A DNA stretch of 45,695 nucleotides from an uncultured Muribaculaceae bacterium (GTDB lineage Bacteria > Bacteroidota > Bacteroidia > Bacteroidales > Muribaculaceae): the NCBI GenBank assembly GCA_910578075.1, contig CAJTPK010000027.1, positions 1 through 45,695 of the forward strand. Reading direction: 5' to 3'. The notes beneath the pieces were generated by a model, which saw only the letters and a program-made list of their open reading frames with translations, ran no database searches and was not told the origin of the DNA. This document shows, piece after piece, positions 38,801-45,695 of this stretch (positions within the stretch are counted from its first letter, which is position 1; each line of letters opens with the position of its first letter). The position numbers were made by a program, and so were the translations under genes.

Positions 38801-40187
38801 CCCGCACAACTATCAGCAGCGGGCGATCGACTGGGTGATCAGTCATCCCCGCTGCCTGCTCTTCCTTGAGATGGGACTGGGCAAGACAGCCATATGCCTG
38901 ACGGCGGCCGAGGAGCTGATCCTCTACGGGGAAGTAAACAAGATCCTGGTCATCGCCCCGCGCAAGGTGGCGGAATGCACATGGAGCGACGAGGCGGCGC
39001 GATGGGACCACATATCGCTGCGCGTCTCGAACATCTTAGGCACACCCAAAGCGCGGGAGCGTGCCGTAGCCGCCGAGGCTGAGGTCTATGTCATCGGTCG
39101 CGACTCGGTGGTGTGGCTTACCGAGTATCTGGGCGAGGCGTGGGATTTCGACATGGTGATCATCGATGAGCTCACGAGCTTCAAGAATCACCGCTCTTTG
39201 CGTTTCAAGGCTCTGAGACGGATGCTGAAGAAGGTTCCCCGCATCGTGGGACTCACCGGAACACCCACACCCAAAGGATACATCGACCTTTGGGCGCAGG
39301 TTTACTGCATCGACGGAGGCGAACGCTTGGGGAAGTATATCACGGCTTATCGCGAACGCTGGTTCAATCTGGTGGAGCACAACCACATCATCATCAAGTG
39401 CACCCCGAAGAATGGAGCGCAGGAGGAGATCATGGAGGCTATATCCGACATCGCGCTTGCCATGCGTTCGGAGGACTGGCTGGAGCTTCCTCCTATCGTC
39501 ACAGAGGATGTGCGTGTGGACTTGGGCGCGGCAGTTATGAAGAGATACCGGCAGTTTGAGAAAGAGCGCGTGATGCAGACCGGAGGCGAGGATAAGCTTA
39601 CGGCTGATTCAGCGGCAGCATGTATAAACAAACTCTCGCAGTTCGCCAACGGCGCGATGTACGGAAATCCCGCAGATCCTTCCAATCCGGAGTCTTCAAG
39701 GGAGATTATCCGGATCCATGATGAGAAACTTGCCGCGCTGCGCGAGATCTTCGAGTCTGAGAGAGACAGCCCGCTGCTTGTCTTCTATGCCTTCAAGCAT
39801 GACCGAGACCGGATCATGGAGCATTTCGCGGATTTGGGCACGGCGGGAGTGCGGTGTTACACAGGAGCGAGGGAACTCCGCGACTGGAACGCGGGACTCA
39901 TCGACATCCTGCTGTGTCATCCTGCTTCCACAGCCTACGGTCTCAACATGCAGCACGGCGGCAGCCGTATCGTGTGGTTCTCCACAGGCTGGGACCTGGA
40001 ACTCTACCAGCAGGCTAACGCCCGTCTCCACAGACAGGGGCAGACGCACACGGTAAGGGTGTTCAACCTCGTAGCGACGGACACTGTGGATGAGCGGATG
40101 CTGGCCTCCTTGCGTGACAAAAGGACGGTGCAGCGCGATGTGATGGTGCGTCTTGTGCGCGATATAATGAAAGACCTGAGGAAATAA
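38790..40187 (+). CDS. SNF2-type DEAD/H helicase
   Basis: A 465-residue superfamily-2 helicase. Walker A is MGLGKTA (28-34), the Walker B/DEXX box IIDELTS (124-130), motif III GLTGTPTPKG, and the C-terminal half ends with ASTAYGLNMQHGGSRIVWFSTGWDLELYQQANARLHRQGQTHTVRVFNLVATDTVDE, covering motifs V and VI with the arginine finger. It pairs with VRR-NUC in many phages; the exact job (branch processing or replication restart) is not shown. Confidence 0.92.
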   Translation: MEFNPHNYQQRAIDWVISHPRCLLFLEMGLGKTAICLTAAEELILYGEVNKILVIAPRKVAECTWSDEAARWDHISLRVSNILGTPKARERAVAAEAEVYVIGRDSVVWLTEYLGEAWDFDMVIIDELTSFKNHRSLRFKALRRMLKKVPRIVGLTGTPTPKGYIDLWAQVYCIDGGERLGKYITAYRERWFNLVEHNHIIIKCTPKNGAQEEIMEAISDIALAMRSEDWLELPPIVTEDVRVDLGAAVMKRYRQFEKERVMQTGGEDKLTADSAAACINKLSQFANGAMYGNPADPSNPESSREIIRIHDEKLAALREIFESERDSPLLVFYAFKHDRDRIMEHFADLGTAGVRCYTGARELRDWNAGLIDILLCHPASTAYGLNMQHGGSRIVWFSTGWDLELYQQANARLHRQGQTHTVRVFNLVATDTVDERMLASLRDKRTVQRDVMVRLVRDIMKDLRK

Positions 40188-40248
40188 GCGGAAAAATCGG
40201 TACCGGTTATGTCAACTGTGTTATAATCAAATAAATAGAGGATTGAGT

Positions 40249-40279
40249 ATTGTTTGATAAAGAAATTTGATTATCTTCG
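40249..40279 (+). promoter_or_regulatory. Likely promoter of the RHH-HNH unit
   Basis: ATTG (40249-40252), 19 bases, TATCTTCG (40272-40279). TATCTTCG is a frequent variant of the Bacteroidetes -7 box. A transcript from here would start near 40286, which supports ATG 40293 as the start of the next gene. Confidence 0.6.
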
Positions 40280-40292
40280 CAGTGATTTAGAA

Positions 40293-40520
40293 ATGTTTCA
40301 TTTTTCCAAAGCTGTGAACAAGGGACGACTGAACATCAGGCTTAGCGCGGAACACCGCGCACGGCTCGAAGCCAGGGCGCAGATGGCGGGTTACCCCTCC
40401 GCCTGTGCCCTGGCGCGGTGCGTCCTGGTGGCGTTCCTCCGGTATCATCAGGGAGGCTCGCCTTACCCCAAAGAGATCACGGCTTGGATAGAGGAGATGG
40501 CAGCCCATGAGGGACAATGA
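40293..40520 (+). CDS. Small ribbon-helix-helix-like phage protein
   Basis: A 75-residue protein. NKGRLNIRLSAEHRARLEARAQMAGYPSACALARCVLVAFLRYHQGG reads as a beta strand and two helices like the CopG/mobilisation-protein fold. ATG 40293 is preferred because an earlier in-frame start lies upstream of the likely transcription start. It overlaps the HNH gene by 14 bases and sits just ahead of packaging genes. Confidence 0.72.
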   Translation: MFHFSKAVNKGRLNIRLSAEHRARLEARAQMAGYPSACALARCVLVAFLRYHQGGSPYPKEITAWIEEMAAHEGQ

Positions 40521-40854
40521 TGACAAATACCGGAAGCTTCTGAACTCCGCACGGTGGAGAGCCACACGCGCCGCCCAGTTGGGACGGCAGCCCTTCTGCG
40601 AGGATTGCGCGAAGGAGGGTGTGCTGACCGAGGCGACGGAGGTTCATCATGTCGTTCCCGTCAAGTCGATAAAGGATCCGGAGCGGATGCTGGTCCGGAT
40701 GTTCGACTGTACGAATCTCGCGAGCCTTTGCCATGCGTGTCATGTCGAAAGACACAGAAGGATGGGAAAGAACACGAAGGAGGAGAACCTCAACCGCGCC
40801 CGCGAAGAGGCGGCGCAGTTTTGCAGACGCTTCTTCGGAGACCCGGGGGGCTGA
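40507..40854 (+). CDS. HNH endonuclease
   Basis: A 115-residue HNH nuclease. Cys31/Cys34 (FCEDC) and Cys75/Cys78 (LCHACH) form a zinc site; TEVHHVVPVK supplies the catalytic His pair (47-48), and NLASLCHACHVERH completes the motif. HNH proteins encoded next to terminase genes take part in genome packaging in HK97-like phages, which fits here. Confidence 0.93.
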   Translation: MRDNDDKYRKLLNSARWRATRAAQLGRQPFCEDCAKEGVLTEATEVHHVVPVKSIKDPERMLVRMFDCTNLASLCHACHVERHRRMGKNTKEENLNRAREEAAQFCRRFFGDPGG

Positions 40855-41140
40855 TTTTTCTCCGGGGGAGGGGGTGTCCTAAACCTCACCTTGCCCCTGT
40901 TTTCACGCGCGTGGAATTTTTGGAGCCTTGGGGGTAATGCCGACATTCCGACATCCGGGATACTGACATTATTCCGTGGGGTTACGGGGAACATTTTTGA
41001 AAAATAATTATGACGTTGTTTTGTTTTATGATATAGTTTTTTTTTTTGCATAGAGTGATTACCTTTTTCATGATGTTTGGTTATTCTTATTCATGATATT
41101 GGGTTAGATTTATTGTTATTGTTTTCATTGGATTTCTGAG
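40855..41140. other. Non-coding stretch before the terminase genes
   Basis: No gene seen. GC-rich at first (a G/C run near 40870), then sharply A/T-rich with a run of about 11 T at 41037-41047. CCGT-GGGGTT-ACGG (near 40973-40986) followed by an A/T tract could be a terminator for the HNH gene. TTTTTCATGAT (41075-41085) and TTATTCATGATAT (about 41088-41100) are near repeats. This is a natural place for a late promoter or cos/pac site, but none could be identified. Confidence 0.45.
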
Positions 41141-41800
41141 ATGATGGATGCAAGGAGAAAGGAATTCGTAAGGAAGCTTGGCGAGACGGGGAGCGTAAAA
41201 GAGACCTGTCTTGCCATGGGCATCGCGCGGCGGACGTATGACCGCTGGCGCAAGGCTGATGCGGATTTCGCTTTCCAGTGCGATCTGATCATCCAGAGCA
41301 ACCGGGATGCGCGGCGCGAGAGGCGTAACGCTTCACGGGATGACAACACCTCAAAAAAGGAGAGTACGGGGGAGGATCGTCGAGAGACGCGCCTCCCCTC
41401 AGGTATCTCCGATAATAGCGGTTCGGGTATCTCCGATACATCGGCTTACCGCGAAGAGCGGACCGCGATGGAGGAGGAGCTGCGGAGCGCGATGCGTGCC
41501 GCCGGCACCTACGGGGAGCAGTGGGAGCCGCAGATCAAGCTGACGGCCCGCGCGGGGGCGTGGGTGATGATGTCTGAGCGGGAGATCGCGGAGTCTGAGA
41601 TGACAGTGAATTCGACATCGCGCGAGGGTAACGAGCGCGTGGCGGTTCATCCGCTGCATGTGTTCTATCTCAAACAGCTGGAGAGATATCAGGCAGGGTT
41701 GCGTGCGTTGGGTCTGAATCTGGATTCGCGCAATGCCCCGAAAGCTGCGGGGCAGGGGGACCGTGAGAGTTTCTTTGCTTCTTTGATGGAGGATGATTAG
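41141..41800 (+). CDS. Terminase small subunit with N-terminal helix-turn-helix
   Basis: A 219-residue protein. Residues 1-65 have a resolvase-like helix-turn-helix (EFVRKLGETGSVKETCLAMGIARRTYDRWRKADADFA), residues 65-110 are basic then low in complexity, and residues 115-219 match the P27-type terminase small subunit C-terminal part (QWEPQIKLTARAGAWVMM...VHPLHVFYLKQLERYQAGLRALGLN). Position just ahead of the large subunit supports the call. It should recognise the phage packaging site. It is followed by a tandem heptamer repeat. Confidence 0.82.
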   Translation: MMDARRKEFVRKLGETGSVKETCLAMGIARRTYDRWRKADADFAFQCDLIIQSNRDARRERRNASRDDNTSKKESTGEDRRETRLPSGISDNSGSGISDTSAYREERTAMEEELRSAMRAAGTYGEQWEPQIKLTARAGAWVMMSEREIAESEMTVNSTSREGNERVAVHPLHVFYLKQLERYQAGLRALGLNLDSRNAPKAAGQGDRESFFASLMEDD

Positions 41801-41842
41801 TTAGGAGTTAGGAGTTAGGAGTTAGGAGTTAGGAGTTAGGAG
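41801..41842 (+). repeat. Six tandem TTAGGAG heptamers between terS and terL
   Basis: TTAGGAG is repeated six times without a break directly after the terS stop, with a degenerate seventh copy (TTGGGAT) leading into the terL start at 41848. Each unit contains AGGAG, a perfect Shine-Dalgarno core, and the last is 5 bases before the ATG. Because the unit is 7 bases long, its TAG falls in all three frames. The same repeat recurs at 45644. Confidence 0.95.
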
Positions 41843-41847
41843 TTGGG

Positions 41848-43590
41848 ATGACGGATGAGGAGAAAAGACAGCATAGGGAGCTGAAGGCGGCACAGGTGCG
41901 GGAGTGTCCGGCTCTGATGGCGGATCTTGAGAGCCGCTGGAGCGCGTTGCTGGATGCGACGGACCCGCGGATAATGCAGTATTGCCGGATGGTGCTCACT
42001 GATCCGGAACCACATAATCTTTATGAAATTCTGTCGGTAAGGAGATTTTTCGGTCTCCTTTCGCGTTATGCGTGGAACCGGAAGCGTGTGCGCCGGTTCT
42101 TCCGGTTCTATGAGCTTCTGCGCTTCAACGGAGCCGGAGGGCGGCGGTACAGGCTGACTCCGGTGCAGTGTTTCCAGTTCGCGAGCATCTTCGGGTTTGA
42201 CAATGCGCGGGGGCTGCGTCTCTGCCGTCTGGCGTATATCTTCGTGCCGCGTAAGTTCTCAAAGACGACCTCGGCTGCCTCATTGGCCGTGCATGACCTT
42301 TATTTCGGTGATCACAACTCACAGGCTTACGTAGGGGCGAACTCCTACCAGCAGGCTAAGATCTGTTTTGACGAGATCCGGGCGATCGTGCGCGATATCG
42401 AGGGAGACAGCGGGAATGTCACGGTGAACCGTGAGGCTATCTTTTTCAAGGACGGGGAGCGAGACAGCCGCGTGGAGTGTCTGGCTGCCAACGCCCGTAC
42501 GCGTGACGGTCTGAACGCGTCGCTGGCGATCATCGATGAGTATTCGCAGGCGCGTAACACTGCCGGGGCGAATGGTTCGGATCTTAAGAACGTGCTGACT
42601 TCTTCGATGGGTGTGCGCAAGGAGCCGCTGACAGTGGTGATCACCACGGCTTCGGAGGTTGTGGACGGTCCATGCGCCCAGGAGATCGAGGGGGCGAAGG
42701 CTGTGCTGCGCGGTGAGGCTGAGAATGACCGCATGTTTGCCTCCCTTTTCCTTCCGGATGCCGACGACCGTCCGGATGATCCGGCTACATGGAGGAAGGT
42801 GCAGCCGCATATCGGGGTGACTATCCAGGAGGATTATTATGAGGCGGAGTGGGCTAACGCGCAGTTGTCGGCTGAGAACATGCTGACGTTCCGGACGAAG
42901 CTTCTGAATGAGTTCTGCGTCGATGAGCGTAAGAACTGGATCGATACGACAACGATAGCGAACGCGGTGAGGCGTTTCGATTTTGCAAAGTTTACAGACC
43001 GGTGCGATTCGACGATCGCGATAGACTTGTCGGTGCGCGGTGACTTCTCGGCTGTGACGGCGGGGGTGTATGTTGAGCGTGAGAAGTCTTTCTATTACAA
43101 GACGGCTTATTTCATGCCGGAGGTTTCCCTGGATGAGCATCCTAACCGGAGACTTTACCGGAAGTGGGCAGCTGACGGTCATCTGATCCTGACGCGTGGC
43201 GAGGTTGTGGATTACCGGGCGGTGGTGGAGTATATCTTAGGGCTGAATGGTCCGACGCGTGTTATCGCTATCGGCTATGACCCTGCGAAGAGCCGTGAAT
43301 GCCAGAACATGCTGGCTGCCGCCGGTGCGGGGAATGTTCTGAAGGGTGTCGGGCAGAGCTTTATGGCGTTCACTTCGGCCTGCGAGAGCTTCGAGGTGGG
43401 GATCCGGACGGGGCATATCTTCATCGATGACAATCCGATCACGGCTTACTGTTTCGGCAATGCGGTGCTTGAGATCGACCGGATGAACAACCGAAAGCCG
43501 ATGAAGCGGAGCGCGAACGGGAAGATTGACGGGGTTATCACTATCCTTATGAGCCATAAGTTGTTCATGGAGGCTTGGCAGAACGCGTAG
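41848..43590 (+). CDS. Terminase large subunit
   Basis: A 580-residue packaging motor. The ATPase half shows VPRKFSKTTSAA (133-144) as the Walker A-like motif and SLAIIDEYSQ (225-234) with the Walker B DE, followed by ITTASE as the coupling motif. The nuclease half has DSTIAIDLSVRGDFSA near 388-403, IGYDPAKSRECQ, and ends DGVITILMSHKLFME, with acidic metal ligands. Sequence style is the HK97/Terminase_1 group. The start at 41848 follows the heptamer array. Confidence 0.95.
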   Translation: MTDEEKRQHRELKAAQVRECPALMADLESRWSALLDATDPRIMQYCRMVLTDPEPHNLYEILSVRRFFGLLSRYAWNRKRVRRFFRFYELLRFNGAGGRRYRLTPVQCFQFASIFGFDNARGLRLCRLAYIFVPRKFSKTTSAASLAVHDLYFGDHNSQAYVGANSYQQAKICFDEIRAIVRDIEGDSGNVTVNREAIFFKDGERDSRVECLAANARTRDGLNASLAIIDEYSQARNTAGANGSDLKNVLTSSMGVRKEPLTVVITTASEVVDGPCAQEIEGAKAVLRGEAENDRMFASLFLPDADDRPDDPATWRKVQPHIGVTIQEDYYEAEWANAQLSAENMLTFRTKLLNEFCVDERKNWIDTTTIANAVRRFDFAKFTDRCDSTIAIDLSVRGDFSAVTAGVYVEREKSFYYKTAYFMPEVSLDEHPNRRLYRKWAADGHLILTRGEVVDYRAVVEYILGLNGPTRVIAIGYDPAKSRECQNMLAAAGAGNVLKGVGQSFMAFTSACESFEVGIRTGHIFIDDNPITAYCFGNAVLEIDRMNNRKPMKRSANGKIDGVITILMSHKLFMEAWQNA

Positions 43591-43758
43591 GCGCGCACCG
43601 CGGGTGCGCTTCACTCAACGGGCGATTCTTCAATTTTTTTCATATTTTTTTCAATTTTTTTGAAGATTTTGGCACCATTTGGCGCCAAAACGGGGATTTC
43701 GCGCAGCTATATAGTAGGGGCGCGCGCTTCGTGTGTGTGCAGGCAACAGTTTCAACTT
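43591..43758. other. Gap between terL and portal with T-tracts and a palindrome
   Basis: Three closely spaced T-runs (43633-43661, each preceded by CA) are followed by TTTGGCGCCAAA (43678-43689), a perfect 12-bp palindrome, within TTTTGGC...GCCAAAA. This could be a terminator or a protein-binding site; the A/T-rich run next to it might give DNA bending. No gene seen in the 168 bases. Confidence 0.45.
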
Positions 43759-44991
43759 ATGGCATTCAATTTACGAAATATTTTCAGGAGATCGGCAAAT
43801 CTGGTGACAGTGGCTGACAACGCGCTGCTCAAGGATGCGGATCCGGTGCGTCTTGACAGTACGGACAAGGCTCTGACGCTGGCGACGGTGTACCGGTGCG
43901 TGACGTTGCTGAGCCAGTCGGTGGCGCAGCTTCCGTTGCTGTATGAGAAGAACCACGGGGGCGTGTACACGCCAGCCGGCGGACCGCTGGGGCGTGTGAT
44001 CGCGCTGGAGCCGAATGAGTGGACGAATGCTTTTGATTTCTGGAAGCAGGCGGTGCAGAATGTGCTGACCTGCGGGGAAGCTTATATCGTGCCTATGTAT
44101 GCCCCGATATCGGGGGAGCTGATGCGGCTGGTGCTCTGCACTCCGGGAACTGCGGGACGCACTACGGAGTTGGGTCGCTATCATGTCAGCGATATCATGC
44201 AGGGGATCGAGCGGGATTTCGAGGAGCATGAGATTATCCGGCTGAAGGGTCTGAGCGTGAACGGGCAGGACTGCATGAGCGTGCTGTCGTATGCCAGGAC
44301 GGTGATGAGCATTTCGGCTACGGCTGATTCGAATACGCTGCGGCAGTTTGCCAACGGCGGGGCTTCGATGGGGATCGTGAGCAATGAGAGCGGTGTGCAG
44401 GGCTTCGGTGAGTACCAGGGCGCGGCATTGCGTTCGCTGGCTCAGTCGATGAGCGATGCCATAAAGCGCGGTGACCGGATCATCTCGATACCTGGCAAGG
44501 CTTCTTTCCAGAATTTCGCGATGACGGCCGCCGATATGCAGGCGCTGGAGAGCCGGAAGTTCACTGTGCTTGAGATCTGCCGTTTCTTCGGGGTTCATCC
44601 TTCGTTTGTGTTCGGGGACACGGCTACGAATTACAAGAGCGCGGAGATGGCCAACGTGGCGTTCCTGAGCAATACGCTGAATCCGATTCTGACGCAGATC
44701 GAGCAGGAGCTTGCGCGCAAGCTGCTTCCGGTGTCGTCTTTCGGCAAACGTCGTTTCCGTTTTGACCGTAAGGAGCTTTACGCTGCGGATCTGATGACGC
44801 GGATGAGCTATGTGGAGAAGCGGGTGCAGACCGGCACGATGACCGTCAACGAGGCGCGTATGGCTGAGGGGATGCCTCCGGTGGATGGCGGCGACACTCC
44901 GCTTGTGAGCGCGAATCTTAGGGAATTAAATATCAATACAGATGGAGAAGACAGAGTGGAGAGAAAAGATAGAGAAGATACAGAGGCGTGA
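43759..44991 (+). CDS. HK97-family portal protein
   Basis: A 410-residue protein that forms the dodecameric portal for DNA entry. TLATVYRCVTLLSQSVAQLPLLYEK, EWTNAFDFWKQAVQNVLTCGEAYIV, FANGGASMGIVSNE, ALESRKFTVLEICRFFGVHPSFVFGD and YKSAEMANVAFLSNTLNPILTQIEQELARKLL follow the family order. ATG 43759 is chosen; a longer frame from 43660 runs through the T-tract region. The last 50 bases may overlap the protease start. Confidence 0.94.
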   Translation: MAFNLRNIFRRSANLVTVADNALLKDADPVRLDSTDKALTLATVYRCVTLLSQSVAQLPLLYEKNHGGVYTPAGGPLGRVIALEPNEWTNAFDFWKQAVQNVLTCGEAYIVPMYAPISGELMRLVLCTPGTAGRTTELGRYHVSDIMQGIERDFEEHEIIRLKGLSVNGQDCMSVLSYARTVMSISATADSNTLRQFANGGASMGIVSNESGVQGFGEYQGAALRSLAQSMSDAIKRGDRIISIPGKASFQNFAMTAADMQALESRKFTVLEICRFFGVHPSFVFGDTATNYKSAEMANVAFLSNTLNPILTQIEQELARKLLPVSSFGKRRFRFDRKELYAADLMTRMSYVEKRVQTGTMTVNEARMAEGMPPVDGGDTPLVSANLRELNINTDGEDRVERKDREDTEA

Positions 44992-45640
44992 GCGTTTCTG
45001 CATGAGCGCTCCGCAGGTGCGCTCCACCCAGCAGGATGATTCCGAGGTTGTGGAGATCACCGGCAGGGCGATTGTGTTCAACCGGGAGTCTGTGACGCTT
45101 TACGAGGATGAGAAGCGGGTGATCCGGGAGGTGATAGCCCCGGAGGCGGTGACTGATGATCTGCTGGCCCGCTCCACCATCCTGATGACGCTTTACCATA
45201 ACAATGAGCGTGTGCTTGCGCGGTCGTTGAATGGCAAGGGGACTCTGAAGTATAAGCGTACGGACGAGGGGGTGGATTTCAGTTTCACGCCTCCTGATAC
45301 GGAGGACGGGCGCACGGCCCGAGAGCTTGTGGCGCGTGGGGATATTACGGGCTGCTCTTTCGCTTTCCGCGCGGATTACGGAGACCGCGATGCCGTGGAG
45401 CGCAGCGTGGAGACGGTGGACGGTCGCGAGATCGTGACTTTCACGGTGAAGCGGATGCTTGGTGTGTATGATTTCACGCTGACCCCGATGCCTGCGTATG
45501 AGGATACGTCGGTGTCGACGCGGATGGCGGCTGTGGATACGATGCTGAGGGAGCGCATTGAATGCGATTCACGGGACAAAAGGGCTGCGGTGCGGACTGA
45601 GGCGGCGCGGCTGAGGAGGATCGCGGATTCGGAGTTTTGA
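44942..45640 (+). CDS. HK97-family prohead protease
   Basis: A 232-residue capsid maturation protease. ITGRAIVFNRESVTL opens the domain, the catalytic His is residue 86 (LYHNNERVLARS), and the catalytic Ser is 139 in TGCSFAF; DFTLTPMPAYEDTSV matches the usual C-terminal part of the domain. The start is uncertain: 44942 overlaps the portal gene by 50 bases, while ATG 45002 (MSAPQVRST) lies 10 bases past its stop and gives 212 residues. A heptamer repeat array follows the stop; the major capsid gene is expected next. Confidence 0.92.
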   Translation: MEKTEWREKIEKIQRRERFCMSAPQVRSTQQDDSEVVEITGRAIVFNRESVTLYEDEKRVIREVIAPEAVTDDLLARSTILMTLYHNNERVLARSLNGKGTLKYKRTDEGVDFSFTPPDTEDGRTARELVARGDITGCSFAFRADYGDRDAVERSVETVDGREIVTFTVKRMLGVYDFTLTPMPAYEDTSVSTRMAAVDTMLRERIECDSRDKRAAVRTEAARLRRIADSEF

Positions 45641-45643
45641 GAG

Positions 45644-45695
45644 TTAGGAGTTAGGAGTTAGGAGTTAGGAGTTAGGAGTTAGGAGTTAGGAGTTA
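45644..45695 (+). repeat. Tandem TTAGGAG heptamers after the prohead protease
   Basis: At least seven uninterrupted copies of TTAGGAG run from 3 bases after the protease stop to the window edge. Same unit, same orientation and same kind of position as the array at 41801-41842. Confidence 0.95.

Larger units (their letters stand above)
29540..45695 (+). mobile_element. Siphovirus-type prophage (left end to window edge, incomplete)
   Basis: From the repressor at 29538 rightward the content is phage: early regulators, DUF2800/DUF2815/VapE replication genes, VRR-NUC, SNF2 helicase, HNH, terminase subunits, HK97 portal and prohead protease. Base composition becomes visibly richer in GC in the replication and head genes. 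The exact left junction is somewhere between 29320 and 29540; attachment sites were not identified. Integrase, capsid, tail and lysis genes must lie to the right if present. Confidence 0.9.

Noticed and set aside
29311..41100. TTTTTCATGAT words at 29315 and 41075 as possible attachment cores
   Set aside because: The second copy lies in the middle of the phage gene order, before the terminase, so it cannot be the right attachment site.
42319..43182. 287-residue minus-strand frame opposite terL
   Set aside because: Antisense to a firmly identified terminase; Arg/His/Leu-rich shadow composition.
45644..45695. Heptamer arrays as a CRISPR array
   Set aside because: The units are 7 bases with no spacers; this is a simple tandem repeat.

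Overview
The window reads as a Bacteroidales chromosome, most likely Muribaculaceae-like, with a tailed-phage prophage running off the right edge. Support for the host call: promoters fit the Bacteroidetes TTTG-N19-TAnnTTTG pattern, leaders are A-rich rather than Shine-Dalgarno-rich, and the genes are typical of the group (exbB-exbD-exbD-tonB, HU proteins, a long S16, a serine-type sulfatase). The family-level placement is an inference from gene style; no marker phylogeny was possible.

Host part, 1-29.3 kb. The leftward exbB-exbD-exbD-tonB operon (0.1-3.5 kb) energises outer-membrane import. pgk follows (3.9-5.2 kb), divergent from a two-gene amino-sugar unit: an AmgK-like kinase fused to a RapZ C-terminal domain, plus a MurU-like nucleotidyltransferase. 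Next are a small membrane protein, prfA, a roughly 280-bp inverted-repeat element (9.0-9.3 kb, with a partial inverted copy at the left window edge) and rpsP. Two HU genes follow, one with a membrane segment and LysM-like tail, then a TraB/GumN protein, tnaA, a YbdG-like mechanosensitive channel, an M23/LysM peptidase and ndk. A leftward run of nucleoside transporter, rsmE, kdsA, TPR protein and possibly a sulfatase occupies 17.5-23.6 kb. After that come a Crp/Fnr regulator, tRNA-Met, a BamE-like lipoprotein, a MurB-metallo-beta-lactamase fusion, yaaA and three small membrane proteins. Cell-envelope and peptidoglycan themes recur: AmgK/MurU, MurB, KdsA, M23, LysM and ExbBD-TonB.

Prophage part, about 29.5 kb to the end. 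A leftward repressor sits beside a 32-bp perfect palindrome and a rightward early promoter. Small early genes follow, then a GC-rich, strongly structured non-coding stretch, then a replication module: DUF2800, DUF2815, a primase-VapE helicase, DUF4406, VRR-NUC and an SNF2 helicase. HNH endonuclease, TerS, TerL, HK97 portal and prohead protease come last. No integrase, lysis or tail gene is inside the window, and the right end is not reached. Several small genes run leftward against the phage from their own promoters.

Most notable signals: the structured RNA candidate at 31.2-31.45 kb; two copies of an inverted-repeat bidirectional promoter (31.1 and 36.9 kb), each driving an unknown leftward small gene; tandem TTAGGAG heptamers at two head-gene junctions; a nucleoid-to-cell-wall architecture (HU-TM-LysM); and two fusion enzymes in peptidoglycan metabolism.
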